Source: Platycnemis pennipes
Lineage: Eukaryota; Arthropoda; Insecta; Odonata; Platycnemididae
Assembly (NCBI GenBank): GCA_933228895.1
Contig: OW121847.1
Coordinates: 84,733,656 to 84,797,655, forward strand
Direction of reading: 5' to 3'
Length of the DNA stretch: 64,000 nt
A program made the position numbers and the translations under genes. Below the pieces are notes generated by a model. It was not told the origin of the DNA. It saw only the letters and a program-made list of their open reading frames with translations, and made no database searches. This document shows, in pieces, positions 1-14,149 of the stretch. Numbering within the stretch: position 1 is the first letter of the stretch; each line of letters begins with the position of its first letter.

Positions 1-37
1 TTGTCTCGTGCCAATTATTAAAACGTTTCAAATTTAT

Positions 38-274
38 TTATCTCCGAGGAAAATGGTGGAATTGTTTTTGGTCATGAATTCTTGGTAACTTTTGTTGTTT
101 TCTGTAAGAAATTGCCAGACCGTGTTGTAGAATGATTGGGAAGTTTTGGAGCTCTATTTTGGGATTTTCGCAGCCATTTTGCCGCATTTGTCTGTACTCT
201 CGCCGAAATTCGTCCTTGTCCTTGGCCGAAAAATCCTTGTAAAGATTCAGGTCCCCAGAGTTAATTCCTCCCAC
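38..274 (-). other. Unassigned open frame
   Basis: A 78-codon minus-strand frame, rich in charged residues, that I do not recognise. It has no ATG at its start (the first codon is GTG), and the frame closes a few codons upstream. A second open stretch of about 65 codons lies upstream on the same strand (about 283-477) in another frame. They could be exons, remains of a mobile element, or chance. No splice pattern decides between these. Confidence 0.15.
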
Positions 275-3200
275 GGCTATTAGGTTTCCTTAGTTGCATT
301 GTCTCTTGGGATATTCGTGACGAACCATAGAATCAAAACCGTGACGGAGTTCGTGAATGTTGCTTTCGCGAAATCCGCGGGTGGGATAATCAGGGCCGCC
401 TTCAGACTATTCCTCGACATAATCAAACTTCTATTTCGGTTTTCTTGCCCAGGGCCTGCCCAATGAGTTTTGCTACGTCAATATAACTCGTAACCTTCGT
501 CTCCGCAGTCTACCCAGTGTACGCTCTCGTGATTTGGATGGGAAAAGAAGAACACATATGTATTCTCACTCTCCACCCTATCTCTACACGACTTCGTTCT
601 TCAGCTTGGGATTAAGGCTCCGCGACATTGTAATGTATCGGCTGTTATTTACGATGTACTTCATCAGGAGACATGCGATATGAGATTGGTGGAGGATATT
701 ATGTGGTATCATTTTATAATAATTATAAGCACTAGATCTTTCTTATAATTATTAGTTTTCTACCGGTGAGGGTAGGTTTTGATAGGTATGTCTTCTCTGT
801 TTCGCAATGAATTTTCCAAGTGGCTCTTTCCTACGCTGTTTTAATTTTCAGATCAGCTTATTTCCTACCTCTCTTCACCTTCTCTAAATAAATCAAATCT
901 TTTCCTCTAACTTCCTCGCTTACCCAGGATTTTTGTGGTAACTTCCTTCATTATTCATCGTTCCTAATTATTTTTCTATCCACCCATCTGCCACCACTAT
1001 TTCCATCCCCATTCCGCTCAACACGTAATCATTCGTCATCCATCGTACTATGCTCATTCTTCTGTGCCCCTACGCCTCAATATCCTCCAATCGATTCTCG
1101 TCGTCTCTCCCCTGAGTTCTCGGATACATATAACGCCACGCACTATTCAAGCTCATTACTAGTCTTTCTTTACGTCCTTGCCCAGGGCTCTCACCGGAAG
1201 TTTTTTTCCGTTGGTAAAGGCATGATTAACCGGAGCTCTCCTTCTCCCTACAGAATTAGTGCCTGTTATGGTGATAATTTTCCTACCTTTTAACCTAATG
1301 AATGGGAATACTTACCGTTTGAATTCCATTTCATTTTCACTATCTCGTTCACTTCATCGATTTCTCCAGCTCCCTGTAACGTTTCGTTTCGTCACATTGA
1401 CTTTACCACTGCCTCCTTGGGCCTATTTGTTTCTGCCCTAATTTTAGTTCGCAGTTCTTTGAGCAGTCTTCACCAGATTTAGACTTTATGTCGTCCGTCT
1501 GCTTTTATCTCCTCCCGATCGTTTCTTCTCTTAGGATATCTTTGTCATACTTATTGCAAGTTAGCATCATAAAGTCGATATATCGATCCTTGTGCGAGAT
1601 TAAATTAATTTTTCAGTGTTACATTTGCATTGCGTATTCTCATTTGTCTTATAGCTTACTACATGTATTACTTTTTCTAGACATTTCCAGGCCCATCATC
1701 CGAGCGAATTCAGTCTTTTTAATACATGGCATTCAAGTTTCCATCCATTTTAATTGCGCTTAGAAAAGCGAAAATGTGACACCTATTCTACTAATTTTAT
1801 CCAGCGCCTCATATCAAACATTAGTTGGTATGAAAGCCAAAAGTACCCTTACTGTGAGCAGTGCGCTTCCAGTTGAGGTCATATTATTGATGACGATAGC
1901 GATGAAGCCAACGTAGGATCCACGATCCCACCCCTGAACATCAGTGTGACGGATTTTTTTCTTGTACTTCGCTTTGTCATGCTACTGATCGTCAAATTTA
2001 AAGTATAGCTATCTTCGTGTAGGATTTAACAGCTCCATTCACATTCCTGCTTGTGAAATAGTGCCCTTGTCTGAAACACCCCGTTACTATGCGAGTGCAC
2101 AGAATTGATTTCACCTCCAGGCAAGCGATATCAGACCGGGAGTTGCAAAATCATCCATCCCTCGTTGGGAAACTGTATTCTTTCTTCGGCGTCAGAAGGT
2201 TTTTCGGAGACACGGTTGGGTGAATTGGTCGAGCATCGGTCGGCTGTTGTGTCGGGTGGTGAATGTGGAGAATGCCTTGCGGACGAGGGCTCCGCTTGCC
2301 TTTTAATCAGGAGGAGGGGCGGGAGAGGGTTGGTGGGTGAATACTCGTATTTGCTGTAGTTTGGGTGACACGGGTCCTATGTTTTGCCTTCCTCTCAGTT
2401 GAGAGACCGCATTCCAATGGTGCTGTGTGTTTTAAATGCTCACTTTGGTCCATACTAGAATTTCTTGAGGAAAGCTTGACAGATTCACTGTTACCAACCC
2501 TGTGTGTGTAAACGGAAGATTTTAGGAACGGAAGATCCGGCTTCATCCTTGGAATTTAAGGTGGGGTCGGAAACGTCAGTTGCAGCGTGCAAAACCGATG
2601 TCCCAGTATTACATTTTCTCGTCTGCCTCAAATATCGTGAATGAAAATTTCTTATTTTTTGTCGTGGAAATCGAGGAAAATAAGGCGATTTTGTACCCCG
2701 ACATTATTGAATATTTGCTGCATTGCTTTTTTTAACCGAAGTTCATGTCGGCAAAATCTATATTTACGGCACTACAACGGTAGGTTTTCGTTCTTTGCAC
2801 ACCTTCAATTTTATTGGATGATTGTTTTGAAAAAGCCTCCGCATTAGGGTATATATGCTCTTTACATTAACCCTGCTAAAAAGTGCTTTCTGTCGAATTC
2901 GATCTCTCTAAAATATCAAGCGTCTGTCTCCGTAATGGAAAATTTATGCCAAACACCATATTCACTAGGCTTCAATGCGTTTACTGTTGGTTTTTAGTGG
3001 CAGTTAGAACCAGTATTGAGATATCCCGCATTTTGAATTTAAACTGGTTTTGTCCCTTCCGAGTTTAATAAACGTACAGTAATCGCATGTAGGTACTGCA
3101 TTTCATTGGACCCCTTAATCTCACACTCCATGTTGATCACTATTTTGTCGGGATCTGACTTCCTCCTCTTGACTCTTTACTATCATTCTGTTGTTATTCT

Positions 3201-3870
3201 AAATAAACTTCAAATAAGAGTGCGAATGTACATTTTTAGAGCCTAGTTCATTGAATTGTGTTTTCAAGCTCTTAGTACATGTTCCTGAAATTTCACCTCA
3301 TTGTACTAGACAAAAAAACACTCGGTACTATTCTTGTGCGAACTTTTATTTTTCCATTGAACAGGTTTCTGTCTACCTTCTCGATCGCTGTCGCTCTCAA
3401 CGCAGGTTGACTTTCCTTTAAAGGATGTATTGATTCATTTTAATTCCTAGCAAGTTCATCCGTCATCTCGGAAGATTTCAAGAAACCAGGAGAAGTATGT
3501 TTACTGAGTAAGGTGTATAGAGAGAGCTCCCTCTTTCTCTCTCAATACACTTTTGTTACCGTGTATGTTGTTGCCGAGTCATTTTTTTGTGGGGTGTAGA
3601 TCACATTCTATTGTTCGTTCGAGCATTCATCATTTATCTTGTGTGAAATCGAGAACGCGAACTCGCCTTTTGTGCAGCAAAGGTGGTAGAGCATCGTAAA
3701 TTATAGAGCTAGATTCTTGTTATTTTAAATGTTTATCGAATTTCGCCGGTGGTTGTTCCCCAAAGTACTCATCATTACCATGGGCGGTGATTTTCAATCA
3801 TTGGTGTAAAGAATTCAAAGCACACGAACTAGCCGTGAAAACTTCAGCGGCGTTACCCGCTGACATTGCA
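275..3870. other. No supported gene
   Basis: Mixed-composition DNA in which CpG is not rare. Short open frames (for example 1488-1763 and 2105-2359) lack family signatures and flanking splice structure. Apart from the weak minus-strand frame at about 283-477, nothing is supported here. Confidence 0.5.
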
Positions 3871-4006
3871 CAATAGCAGATGTTCTACCGAGAAAAAAAT
3901 CATTCGCCTTGAGCGAATGCTTAACTAGTAGCCGGAAATCAGAGGGTCCGGGTTCTAGTCCCGGTCAAGGCGAATGATTTTTTTCTCTGTGGAATATCTG
4001 CTATTG
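3871..4006. repeat. Foldback (MITE-like) element with tRNA-like centre
   Basis: Two 42-base arms (3871-3912 and 3965-4006) are inverted copies with 39 of 42 positions matching, so the 136-bp unit folds into one long hairpin. The 52-base centre carries a T-arm-like stem-loop. Both arms end in the same seven bases that form a tRNA-like acceptor stem. I see no clear target-site duplication. It is best read as a small non-autonomous foldback element that contains or arose from a tRNA-like sequence. Confidence 0.75.
3906..3971 (+). other. tRNA-like sequence inside the foldback
   Basis: GCCTTGA (3906-3912) pairs perfectly with TCAAGGC (3965-3971) as a 7-bp acceptor stem. Directly before the 3' strand is a perfect 5-bp T stem, CCGGG/CCCGG, with the 7-base loop TTCTAGT (3953-3959), which also gives a near-consensus B box. 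At 66 nt it is short, and a normal D arm is not evident, so a working tRNA gene is unlikely. It is a tRNA-derived pseudogene or a SINE head. Confidence 0.55.
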
Positions 4007-7000
4007 GTGTAAAGGTTCATCTCTAAGAGATAATTCACTTGAAATTTGTTACAATAGTCCTGATCCGTAATGGATGGTGCCACTTATCAGAAATTGACCT
4101 TATCCGTGAACGTATCCGTGAAATTGAACTTACTTGATAAGTTTCAACTATTTCTTGTATCGTTGATTCCTCTTACGAAAATGGTATAAGCATTCCACCT
4201 GTCATCAGGAACGAGGGAATAAGAATAAAATTGAGTTACTGCTAGAACAAACTAGTAATTCAAATTTTAGACACTCTTGATTATGCCGTTTATTTGGAGT
4301 AGTAACGTGAAACGTTGAATAAATAAAGTTTTGTTTTGGCATGGACGTCTAATGGTTGGAGTTCGTGTCTCTTCCCAGTTTCCCGTCCAAGTGGTGGTTG
4401 AGAATGCGAAGTTCTTTTCCATAAACGAACTCGACTTGAATTAAGAAAGTGGCGTCACCCGGCGTTACATCGCACTTGCGGCGCGTGATACGTGCATATA
4501 AATGTTATGAGGTCGCCGGATAGAGGTTTGGTGGAAAGTGTTCGTGAGAGAAGAGAGGAGAGAAAAAACTAGTCTTAAAGATGCCACGTGGCGCGGCGAG
4601 GGAGGGTGGGTTGGATTACTGTGTGGGTCCATCCATCTCTTCCAGTTGAGAGTCTGAAAAAAATGTCACCGTCACGGTTGTGGTATTTTTCTCTCGATTG
4701 GGTATCCAATCGGAAACATCTACCCCTGTTAACTGGGTGAAAAGTACCTCTGGTATTGTCACCGTTGAGTGTGGGCCCATAGTGTACGAAGTAGTTTCGT
4801 ATAGTTCTTTTTGGGCGGGGGGCATCAGCTAGGGTCATTTGCGTCGCAAATTTGGTTGTCTGGAAGTAGGAATGTTATTTAGGGGCCTAAGGAAGGGCGG
4901 AGATAAACTTCTACCCGTTTAACGCGAGAATGCTCTCTGCGGAAGCTTCATTTTCACACCCAGATAGTTAGAATTCGATATGTATCTGTTCAGCCGCCCT
5001 TGCGTTTACAATGGCGCGAGGCGATGACAGTAAAAATATTGGGCATAGTATAGTAAAAATAAAAATAGTAAAATAATTTTCATCCTCGAGACTCATAAAA
5101 AATAATTCACCTTGACTGATATGTTTTGTGAATTTTATTTTTCCGTTTCTCCTATTGGTAGTTTTTATTTTCAAATGACTATCTTAATTTTCGATGAATG
5201 ACTGGTGAGTTGCGGATTTTCATTTCTTCTTCTTCACTAGATTAGAAACTTGAATGGCATTTACTTCTCGGCAATGCTTACTCTTATAAACCTGGTCCGA
5301 CGTCACAATCCCTGGAGGTAATATTTTCTTGGAGAAATCAAATCTAGGCTAACGAAACATGTCGCCGGAGGCATGGTTTGTACAGTCCACCAAGCTGTGC
5401 TAAGCGATTTAATTTTGGATTCATTGCGACACCTCACGCCTTGGTATATATTAATAAAATGTTTTTGTATGTTAGTTTCGTGCGTATGTGTGTTCAAAAC
5501 AAACATTCGTGTGTTACTTCATTCCCTTAGCAGCCTATCTTTGTCGTCTTTAAATGCTCGAACCTTGGGATGAAGTAAGTAGTGCAAGGATTATTTAAAA
5601 TGTGTTAAACACTTCAATACGAATTTTGCTGTGAATTTATTCCATTTTTTAGTTACCAATGTTAGAGCAGTGGAAGTCGGTAATAATGCAATTTCAAAAA
5701 TGATTTTGGCTGGGCAGGTCAGCTTCGTGGCTCCGGGTGTCGACTCTCTTTTCTGGGACGCGGGGAAGTAAGAATAAATGGCCTAGAATTGGAGTTACGT
5801 AATTTTAGGAAAAACAAGGAAGCGTTCGGCATTGTTGAGGAAGTGTTGAAGGAAGTACGAAGTTGGCAGTATAAAGGACACGTAGAGATGGCAGGAAGTT
5901 GAAGCTCGTGATAGAGGAAAAAATTCCAGGCAGACAAAGTTGATGAAGAACAAGTGGTATTAAAGAATTCGCGAAAAAGGGGAAGTATATCGAGTTTAAG
6001 AACGTAATACGATAAGGCAATAGGTTTTGTTTGGGTAAACAGTAAAATAATAGGTTTCACGGTGCATCCTAAACTCACCAATCGTGGGTAGACTACTTGT
6101 AATGATAAAACGTTTAAGAGTAATGGATTCAAGAGTCACGGTGAAGTAAATGCCTCCATAAATACGCTTGGTTTCGTTGCATCTGGTGAGAAACAACTTA
6201 AACGTCAATTTCGATTCGTGCTGCTTTTCCAAATGTGATCCAAATTGATTGCTTATTGTGCTGCTTCGCATGCTTGGATCTAGTATTCCACATTCGCGAT
6301 GACTAATGCTCTTCTCTCCCATCAAGAGCGGGAATAGTTGCGGTCTGGCTTCGATGACCAGGTTTGGACATTTCTATTTTTTTATCCTTCGGTGTTCAAA
6401 ACGGGAGTTTTTTCACGAGCGACACATTTTGAGGCGTTAGGTTTAATTTGCATGCACGGACAAGAACTCCATGTTGACACTGTCATTTTATATCAGGTGT
6501 GAGCGAAGTCCTTCGCACTTCGCAGTGTGTTTCGGCCGTTGTTAACTTATCCGCTTTAATTCGACGCGGCCAGTCCGTCGCGGACTTCCTTGTTATGCGG
6601 GACAGTGGCCGAATATCGTTTGTTGTCCTGTTCTTTGGAGCAGCTTGTTGGAAGCAGCTCGGCTTGTATGCGTCAGTTACCCCGCGGGATATCTTAATTG
6701 CTTTTGTAACTTTGCATGCGTGAAGTTTTATAATTATAGTAATCGGTTCGAGATGCATGGACGACGAGGAGAATATAACTCAGGCACCCAAAAATTAAAA
6801 ACCGGCTCATCAAAAGTGATCTCTTTGCGGCATGACAACTTGCCCGCACTCCGGAACGGAAATCAGGAGATACCGCAATACTCATTCATAGTCGACGATT
6901 TTTTTCCCACCGCGAACCTCCCACGACTCGGGTACATACGTGGCGGAGTCGAATCCCACGCAACGCGGCGGCGGAGATGACGTGGGTCATCCCGCCCCGA

Positions 7001-10000
7001 ACTTAAATCAGTGCTTATATGTATTCCCGATGAAAAAAACGGCGTTCGATACCTTTCCACCTCGTCTGAGACCCGGGTGCGGAAACGTGACATTCTTCCG
7101 CGCTCTTTTTTGTATTTCATGGACTCTCATGGTCCTCCGGAGTGATATCAATTAAATCGAGCGCCGGGATCCCCCCGCGGCAGTCTCGCCGGAGCGAGTC
7201 ACGTCGAAAATGACGTCATCGCTGGGACCACGGAGGTGCGGAGCCGTGGGTCGGGGTGCCCATCCCTCATCCACCCTCCTACACCAGCCACCCACGCCGG
7301 CACCCGCAAAACCGCCTCCACCGCTATCTCCTCTCCAAATGGGGCACCCTACTCTTTCCCCTCCCCCCGGCCCTCTTTTGACTGCAGCCCATGTAATACT
7401 TGCGGCTGTGCGCCCCTCCCGCGGCCCCCAATTGCCTCCCACCTCCCCTTTTCTCTCCTCCCGTAACCCTCTCTCTCGGAAGGGCCTCATCTGCACTCCC
7501 CTCCCTCCCAACCTGACTCTTCTCTCTCCACCCTTCCCCTAATTCCCCCTCTTTGTCTCCATGCTCTTCCTCACCACCCCACCCCCCTCCCTCTCACTCA
7601 TCCCTCCCTTCTCGCCCCCTCCATCATTTCCTTCTGCTCCGCCGTCATCCGTAGAAAACAGGAAGCCGGCCACCGGAAGTGGTGCCCTCGACAACAATAG
7701 TGGGGAAGGGTGTGGAGGTGGGAAGGGGGGGGGGATCAAGGGATGGTGGTGTAACACAGGGTCTCGGTTTTTAAACTTTTAAAGGGGGTTGCCCCGTTCC
7801 TAAACGCCCCGATCACACACGCGGCTGGCTCGAAACATTTCCGCGGACCGTCATCGGGTGAGAGGTCGATGATGTTCTTGGCACGGGCGTGTCGTGGCGC
7901 TCGGTTGCAGGCCTAGGTCGTTCGGTTTGTACCGTTAGAGATACCCGAGTCCGATATTCAAAGCGGCCGCATTGTCTTAACGCTCTCTCGGGAATACCTG
8001 TGCCGTGCATGCTAAACGTGATGTGCATTTTTGGCGATTAATTCAATCCAGTGGATCGACCAGCGGCGCTCGGATGTGCCGCGGGGGCATTATCCTATAA
8101 CAGGTTGTTGGTTGGAGCACTAATTTTTGGTGAATTTGTATTTGTAATTGAACGAATGGCTTACGTTTTTGAAGCCAGAGCGGTGGATGGCGCATGTTTC
8201 ATTTTGGGATTCGTTTGAGGCCGAAACATTTCTTGACAGTGATTTCCATGTTGATACAGCATTTTTTTCTTATTGCTGAATTTCCAAAAATCAGCCAACT
8301 TAATTAATTTCAGGAAGCATTTTCAAATGCCTCTTAGTTACATAGTTCGTGTTATCATCTGAGAAAATTTGCCGTTTCCGACTCAGTTACGGTGAATGCA
8401 ATGACTTTCTACGTCGCAGAATATGCGAAGTCGCTGGTATTCGATCTGAAATCAAAGGGCGCATCCATTTCGCTTCTACGAAATGTTAGTGTATGCCTCT
8501 CTGAAATTTCAGTATTAAGTGTCTCCGTTCTAAAGCTAGTAATCAAGGTAATATTCCGTCTACAGTCACCATGCATATAATTTTCGTTCAAGAAGTATGA
8601 GTAATTGCACCATGAAATGGATGGACTTTGTTTCGGTTAATAGTGATATGCTCAAATATACCGAAATTCTTAATCCTTTTACGATGGAAAAAGCATTCTG
8701 ACTAAAGTAAATATTCGATATATATTCGTAAAAATCCTTTGTATTTGCTCTGTGGCTATGTTTGTGTGGGCCTGTTATCCCTGTACGTAAAAACATTTAC
8801 TGGTTGATGTTACCAATTTTGATGTCCCGTAGTTAGTATGTCTGGCATGAAATATGCGTTCAACTTACGAGATACACGAGGTGAGCGTGGATGTGATCAT
8901 CAGGCCTACCCAGAATCGTGTAGGATGTTTGGCGGGGTGAGCTAGTTCCGCCCGGTAGAAAGCATAACGTCACCCTCATTTTCCGGTTCGAGGACTGGCC
9001 ATGGTCACGGATTCCCCGCCTCCGTGTTCCGGGCTATATTTCGAGATATTGTGACTTCTTAATTCTCTATGGTTTATCGTACTGCCCAGATTCTTCCAAC
9101 GCTGACGTGAATATTATACTCCTTATCAACCCTTCTCTGTGGCGAGTGTAATTTCCCATACATTGGGTTAAATATAGGTAGTTGTAGTGTATGAAACTGT
9201 AATAATTGAAGTCTTTGAGTCAGCCAGAATCCATTTGCTCTTTGGGCCGGAATCCATACCTAATTGATATATTTATTTTACTTTAAGCCTTTATCGGTAT
9301 TGGAGTAAAACCGAAGTATTTTTCTTTTATAGTAGTACAAGGTAAAGTTTTTCCACATGAAAATAAATCAGTTCAAAGAAAGTTACGTAGCATCCATAAT
9401 TTCAAAAACACATTCTGCCCTGTGCCGGAGTGCCTGACTCAGTGCATATTCTCGATTTTTCACAATTTCGATTCACGATAGAAGATTCCAAGATTCGAGA
9501 TTCGTTACAACCTGAGATAAAATTAGGTAATAAACAAAATTATAAAATCTCCCGCACATTTACATTTCCTTTTGTCTTAGTGGCCTTTCTGCTTTCATTA
9601 ATTATTTGGATCAGTTTTATTGCACCCTTAGCTTTTTTCTTTGGGATCATAAAAGATATGGCCTTAATATTCGGTTATCTCCACGAGAAATAGCAGTTAA
9701 AGGCAATAATAAATGAATATTGTATTAAAATCGCCATCAATTCTATACATATACGGTGCTATTTGTTACAACTGACTGAATACGTATTTCAACTTCAGCG
9801 ATTTCTTTTTTTCTTTGTGCAATCAATCAAGTAATTTATCGCAGTAGACAAACCTGATTGCGCTCGTTGTGTCATAAGTGAAATGACGATTTTCCCAGAC
9901 GAGCAGCTGTCTAACCTTAACGTTGATTATTTCTCCGTCGACGCGGGATGGAATGGTGGTGAGCTCCTGTCATTTTCTACCCATCTACGTCAGTGAGGCG

Positions 10001-10591
10001 ACCGGCAAATACTTGCGAGGGTATCGGTAGCTTACCGAGCAGTCATTGCGTTAACGGCCTTTGAAATGAGAAAATTGGCCTCCCGTCCGCCACGGCGAAC
10101 TTCGCCGTTACACTCGGGCAATTAGAGTGGAACAACGGCCTCGTTTCTAATTCCCTCCAGCCCCATGCCTCTCCTTCCTCTACCCCGTGATTCTCCATCT
10201 AGCCTCTCCCACCCTGAGTGTATTCCTTCGTTGCCCATGGTAAACATTGGCCGTTGGCGCTTGTTTTTCGTTATATCTTCTTTACCCCTCCCCTAGGAAA
10301 GTTTCGTTAGACATGTCCGATTGGCGATAACCTTGAGGAGACCTTCAAAACCGTCGTGGGGGGAAAGCCGATCCATTTCCCTCTCGTCGGTAGGTCCCAT
10401 GTCTTTTGCGGCGCGCCGCTCCCCGTTTGGAAATCTGTGCTTCTCGTGGCGTGCCTTCGCCATCGTTAATATAACTCTCACCTTCTCTCGGAAAATTATC
10501 TAGACTGGACCCAGGTATACCACCTCCAGAGGCTGTAGGGATGAGGCGACAGTCAGCGCTATCGCTGGCATGATACGGAAAGTTATCGCCG
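4007..10591. other. No supported gene
   Basis: Open frames here, including the 137-codon one at 5719-6132 (minus), show no recognisable domain. The frame at 9430-9693 has a hydrophobic stretch but opens with GTG and lacks other gene features. A CpG-rich, strand-asymmetric block lies at 6900-7780 and is listed separately. Confidence 0.45.
7240..7640. repeat. Pyrimidine-rich CpG-containing block
   Basis: The + strand is strongly C and T rich over about 400 bases, with many CCTCCC and CTCTCC runs, while 7690-7740 turns purine-rich. The long frames on both strands here come from low-complexity composition and are not genes. The block sits in a wider CpG-rich stretch (about 6900-7990) that could be promoter-like, though no adjacent gene was found. 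Confidence 0.5.
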
Positions 10592-10658
10592 GCCATGGTA
10601 GCCAAGTCGTTTGCAAGCTGACAAATCAAAGGCTGCGGGATCGAATCCCGTCCAGGGC
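10592..10658 (+). other. tRNA-like sequence (pseudogene or SINE head)
   Basis: GCCATGG (10592-10598) pairs with CCAGGGC (10652-10658) at six of seven positions. A T-arm-like hairpin GCGGG-ATCGAAT-CCCGT stands immediately before the 3' strand and includes a good B box. The 5' part has an A-box-like TAGCCAAGTCG. The D and anticodon arms do not fold cleanly and the length is only 67 nt, so this is more likely a tRNA-derived remnant than an active gene. Confidence 0.45.
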
Positions 10659-13600
10659 ATGGGTATCATTATTGTCTTAAGATTAAGGTTAGGTTAGACG
10701 ATAAGACCTTAGTCGTTGGAGAACCGGAAAAAAAGAAACTGAAACCTTCAGTTTTTGTAGCTCTTACCTCTAATTTTTGTTTCATCTTTCATTGCTTTAT
10801 TATGTATTTGGATCATCCTTCTCTCATGAGAATAGGTTTAAATGGAAGATTCTTGTTTTATGTTTTCTAATCAACTCCTTCTCCATGCTTCTTCTTTCTT
10901 TAGATCACCATATTCCCTACATCATTCATGCCATCTAAAATGCTTTTTCTCCTCATCCATCTTCCAGTCTAACTTAGAATTCTTCCATCAGTGGCGGTCT
11001 TCATTATCCCTAATTACTAGTTCCATCCACATACTCCACCGCCTCTTAATATACGCTGACGATTTTCCTTTCCTTTCTGTCGACTCGTTAATATTATTTG
11101 GTACTGATAACACTCTGCTTTAGCTTCATGCGTGATGTTCCAAAATTTCGGGTAGACTACAGATAGGGAAATCGCTCTGCTGACTCAGAATAATGGTCTA
11201 GGTTGCTAACAGAATACTGATAACGGTAATTGAAATTTAAATTTTAAATAGTTTTTTTCTTTCTAAATTTTGACCATATTGTGATGACGTGCAGTATTGC
11301 GTCCAAATCTAGAATGTTGCCGGGTGTGTTCCTAAAGACGCTAGATGGCTTATCATTATGATGGTACCTCGGAAGGCTACGAGCCCTTTGAATCGAATCC
11401 CATATATAATTAAGAATTATATTTCTGAGACCTTTCAAATGATTCCATTCTCTTTTTCCCTCGTGAATGCCCTCGCGAAGTCAGGCTTGTTCATTGGTCA
11501 TTAAAATATCGATGCGTAGAAGTTGGGAGTTTGGCTCTCCGGGTGGAGACTGCTAGCTCAGAACTCCTCATTACAGTCGTTACGGATGGAGCGTTAAACC
11601 GTGGACACTTTGGTTAAGAGTGAGGAAATACAGACGCCGGGTTTCTTCACACCTTCCTCTCACCCTAAAAAAATTCATACCTCTACACAATTATCTAACT
11701 TTCCGACTTTGATGGCGGAAAATACTTCAGTTGTCGGCCCCCTCGCCGGAATAACTACTATCATTAACCTCATCAGAGAGATTCATGTTAATTCTACTGG
11801 TTTTCGGCAGGTTTTAAGATAAAAAAACTTGGAGTACGGCTTTGAATTATGAACATAGTTTTCCCCATTACTTTCATGTGAGATCATTTTAAGTCCTCTT
11901 GTATTCAAAAGAATACCTGGTACGTAACCGTAATAATAAGTTGTAATAAAAACAAATAAATTTTAGTTTATTAATACACCTATGGTTAAGTCAATTAGCC
12001 GACATCTTCAAGACCACCTGAAGACCTAAGACGTGGATGTCGACTCTCTGATGGAAGCGGTCGTGTTTTAATCAACTCGTGTGAAATATAGTTTTATTTT
12101 TCTATTACATGTGAAATTCAACAAGTCAGCCTGAAACAGTCGAATATTTTAATGAGGCGTCAGTTGAGTCACCGATAAGCACGATCTATTTATTCAACCA
12201 AATCTGGATATAGCTCAAACTCAACCTTCATCTCACATCTCGCCGGCCGCCATCAGTTTCTCAAATGGAGGGCTCTCCGATGGATGTTTAATATTATGGC
12301 GGTCCAAGGGGGATTGTTGACATTTAAGTGGACGTTTTCACGGTCGATGTCTTGGTATGTGATCAAAATCCGTTCCGAGCTGAGCTGCGAATTTAGGGGT
12401 GGCTCGTCTCGGTACCGAAGACGCCCGAATTTCCCTCTCTATTCGGGGGCCAACGTGACGGCGAGAAGTATCTCCTAACCGAACAATTAGCGTCCCTTCT
12501 TCTCGGTCACTCTTTGAGGTTCCCAGCAACCAGCCATCTTCCGGGTATATTCTGGCCCCGCTCCAGGCATATCCGGGCCCGGAAACGGTGGAATATTCCC
12601 AAGTGGTTACAACGAAACTCACTAATGCATATCTTGCGTCATATCTCGATATCACACTTCAGAGCGGCTACCTCCTCCCATCCCTCCCCAACTCTTAACC
12701 GAATGTAACCCCAAACCTAACCGATATCCGGGCGCGTGAGCGGAAAGCCGTCCATTAAACATCGCTTCTCTTTCGTTCGTAGGAGAAAAGCGAAGTGCTT
12801 TCGTTTTCCGGAGCGGAGGACTGCTCCCCTCCGCCCTCGTCCCCATATATATGGGGGAAGAGGGAAAGGACGCTGCTCCACCTCCTCTCCGCGGTGAGGT
12901 ATAGTTTTTAACAACCCTTAGCGCGTACCTCTGACTCTGGCGCATCCAGAATACTGATCGAAGTCGGGGAAAAAATCTTTTGTTTCAGTTTTTCTTTTTA
13001 TCTTCGCCTCCGAAGCTCCAGGTCGAGCGAGCGATCGAGCAAGCCAGCAACCTTGCCTCAGCCCTTCCTCCATTACCCCCCCTTCTCTATCTAACGTACC
13101 CTTCCCCGTTAACGCGTGAGACTTTAACGCCTTCGGATTAGTCTCGCTCTGAAGTCGTCTGCCAAGTAAACGCGGGACAACGCATTTCGGCGAAGGGGAA
13201 TGGGGAGAGATAAAGGGATATGGAATTTACGTCTGCAAACGTATGGAATTTACGTCTAGTTCCCTCGTGGTCGTGTCGTTGGGGGAGAATCCTCTCCTAC
13301 CGGCATATTTTATACAACCGGACGAATGGGAACCATGTGGGATTAAACCTTAGCGACTTCATTATTCATCAATTTCGTTCATTGCAGTTTTAGACAAGAA
13401 AACAACAGTATGTGTGGTAGGGGTACTATGAGTGTAATTTGCGGAATGGAGAGCATTTAACTAATATTCGATGAACTGGGCTACCATCATATGTACCCAG
13501 TCTTTATGATGATTCTCCGATATCATGCGCGGATAGTGATTCGCATTAAATCGATTTATTCAGTAATCTTCTTCCGTAGCGTTACGTTTTACATAAATCC

Positions 13601-14149
13601 ACGAGGGTATGATGGAAATTTTATAATGATTTTGGATTAGAAAACAGATTGGCTTAGAATATTTGTAAAATAAGTATATACCTTAACGTACGGTCTCATA
13701 GTGACTTCTATCAGCTCACGCAATAAGATTTTAATTCTGACTGGATTGTGATCATCCCCTTCAATGGTTTCGCCTTGTAATGGAACGTTATCGTCGATTT
13801 TTTCGATCATATTTTTCCGAGAATTGATTCCCGTGACAAAGGTCTGGATTATGTACGCTAGATACCTATTTAAGAAATTCTGCCCGTGTTATTTCGATTT
13901 GTTTGATACTACGAGTTACGGGGAGGACGACTCGCTTTCCCGGAATGCATCATCCTTCAGTTTCCCAACTTTTTTAACAACAGTCCCGTGTCGAGCCGCG
14001 TTTTGGTTCCTTTTTGATTCTTCTTGATGAATGTCTCATCGTGACCGGAAATTTCTCAGTGTGCCACTCCATCATCGGCGATTACTCGCTGGTGACTGTC
14101 GACTACCGACGTTGATGCCATGAATGTTTATGGGGGAATAAAATTGAAC
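10659..14149. other. No supported gene; CpG-rich part at 12.4-13.3 kb
   Basis: No recognisable coding sequence. The stretch 12380-13320 is rich in CpG and could be an unmethylated regulatory block, but no transcript can be tied to it. An imperfect 20-base palindrome near 12003 is too short to interpret. Confidence 0.45.

Noticed and set aside
3906..3971. Functional tRNA gene
   Set aside because: The acceptor stem and T arm are good, but the D arm is shortened and the sequence lies within foldback arms.
9430..9693. 87-codon frame with a transmembrane-like stretch
   Set aside because: GTG start, no splice context and no recognisable family.
12003..12045. Nested palindromic words around TCTTCAAGACC
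   Set aside because: Short and interrupted; within chance expectation for a window of this size.
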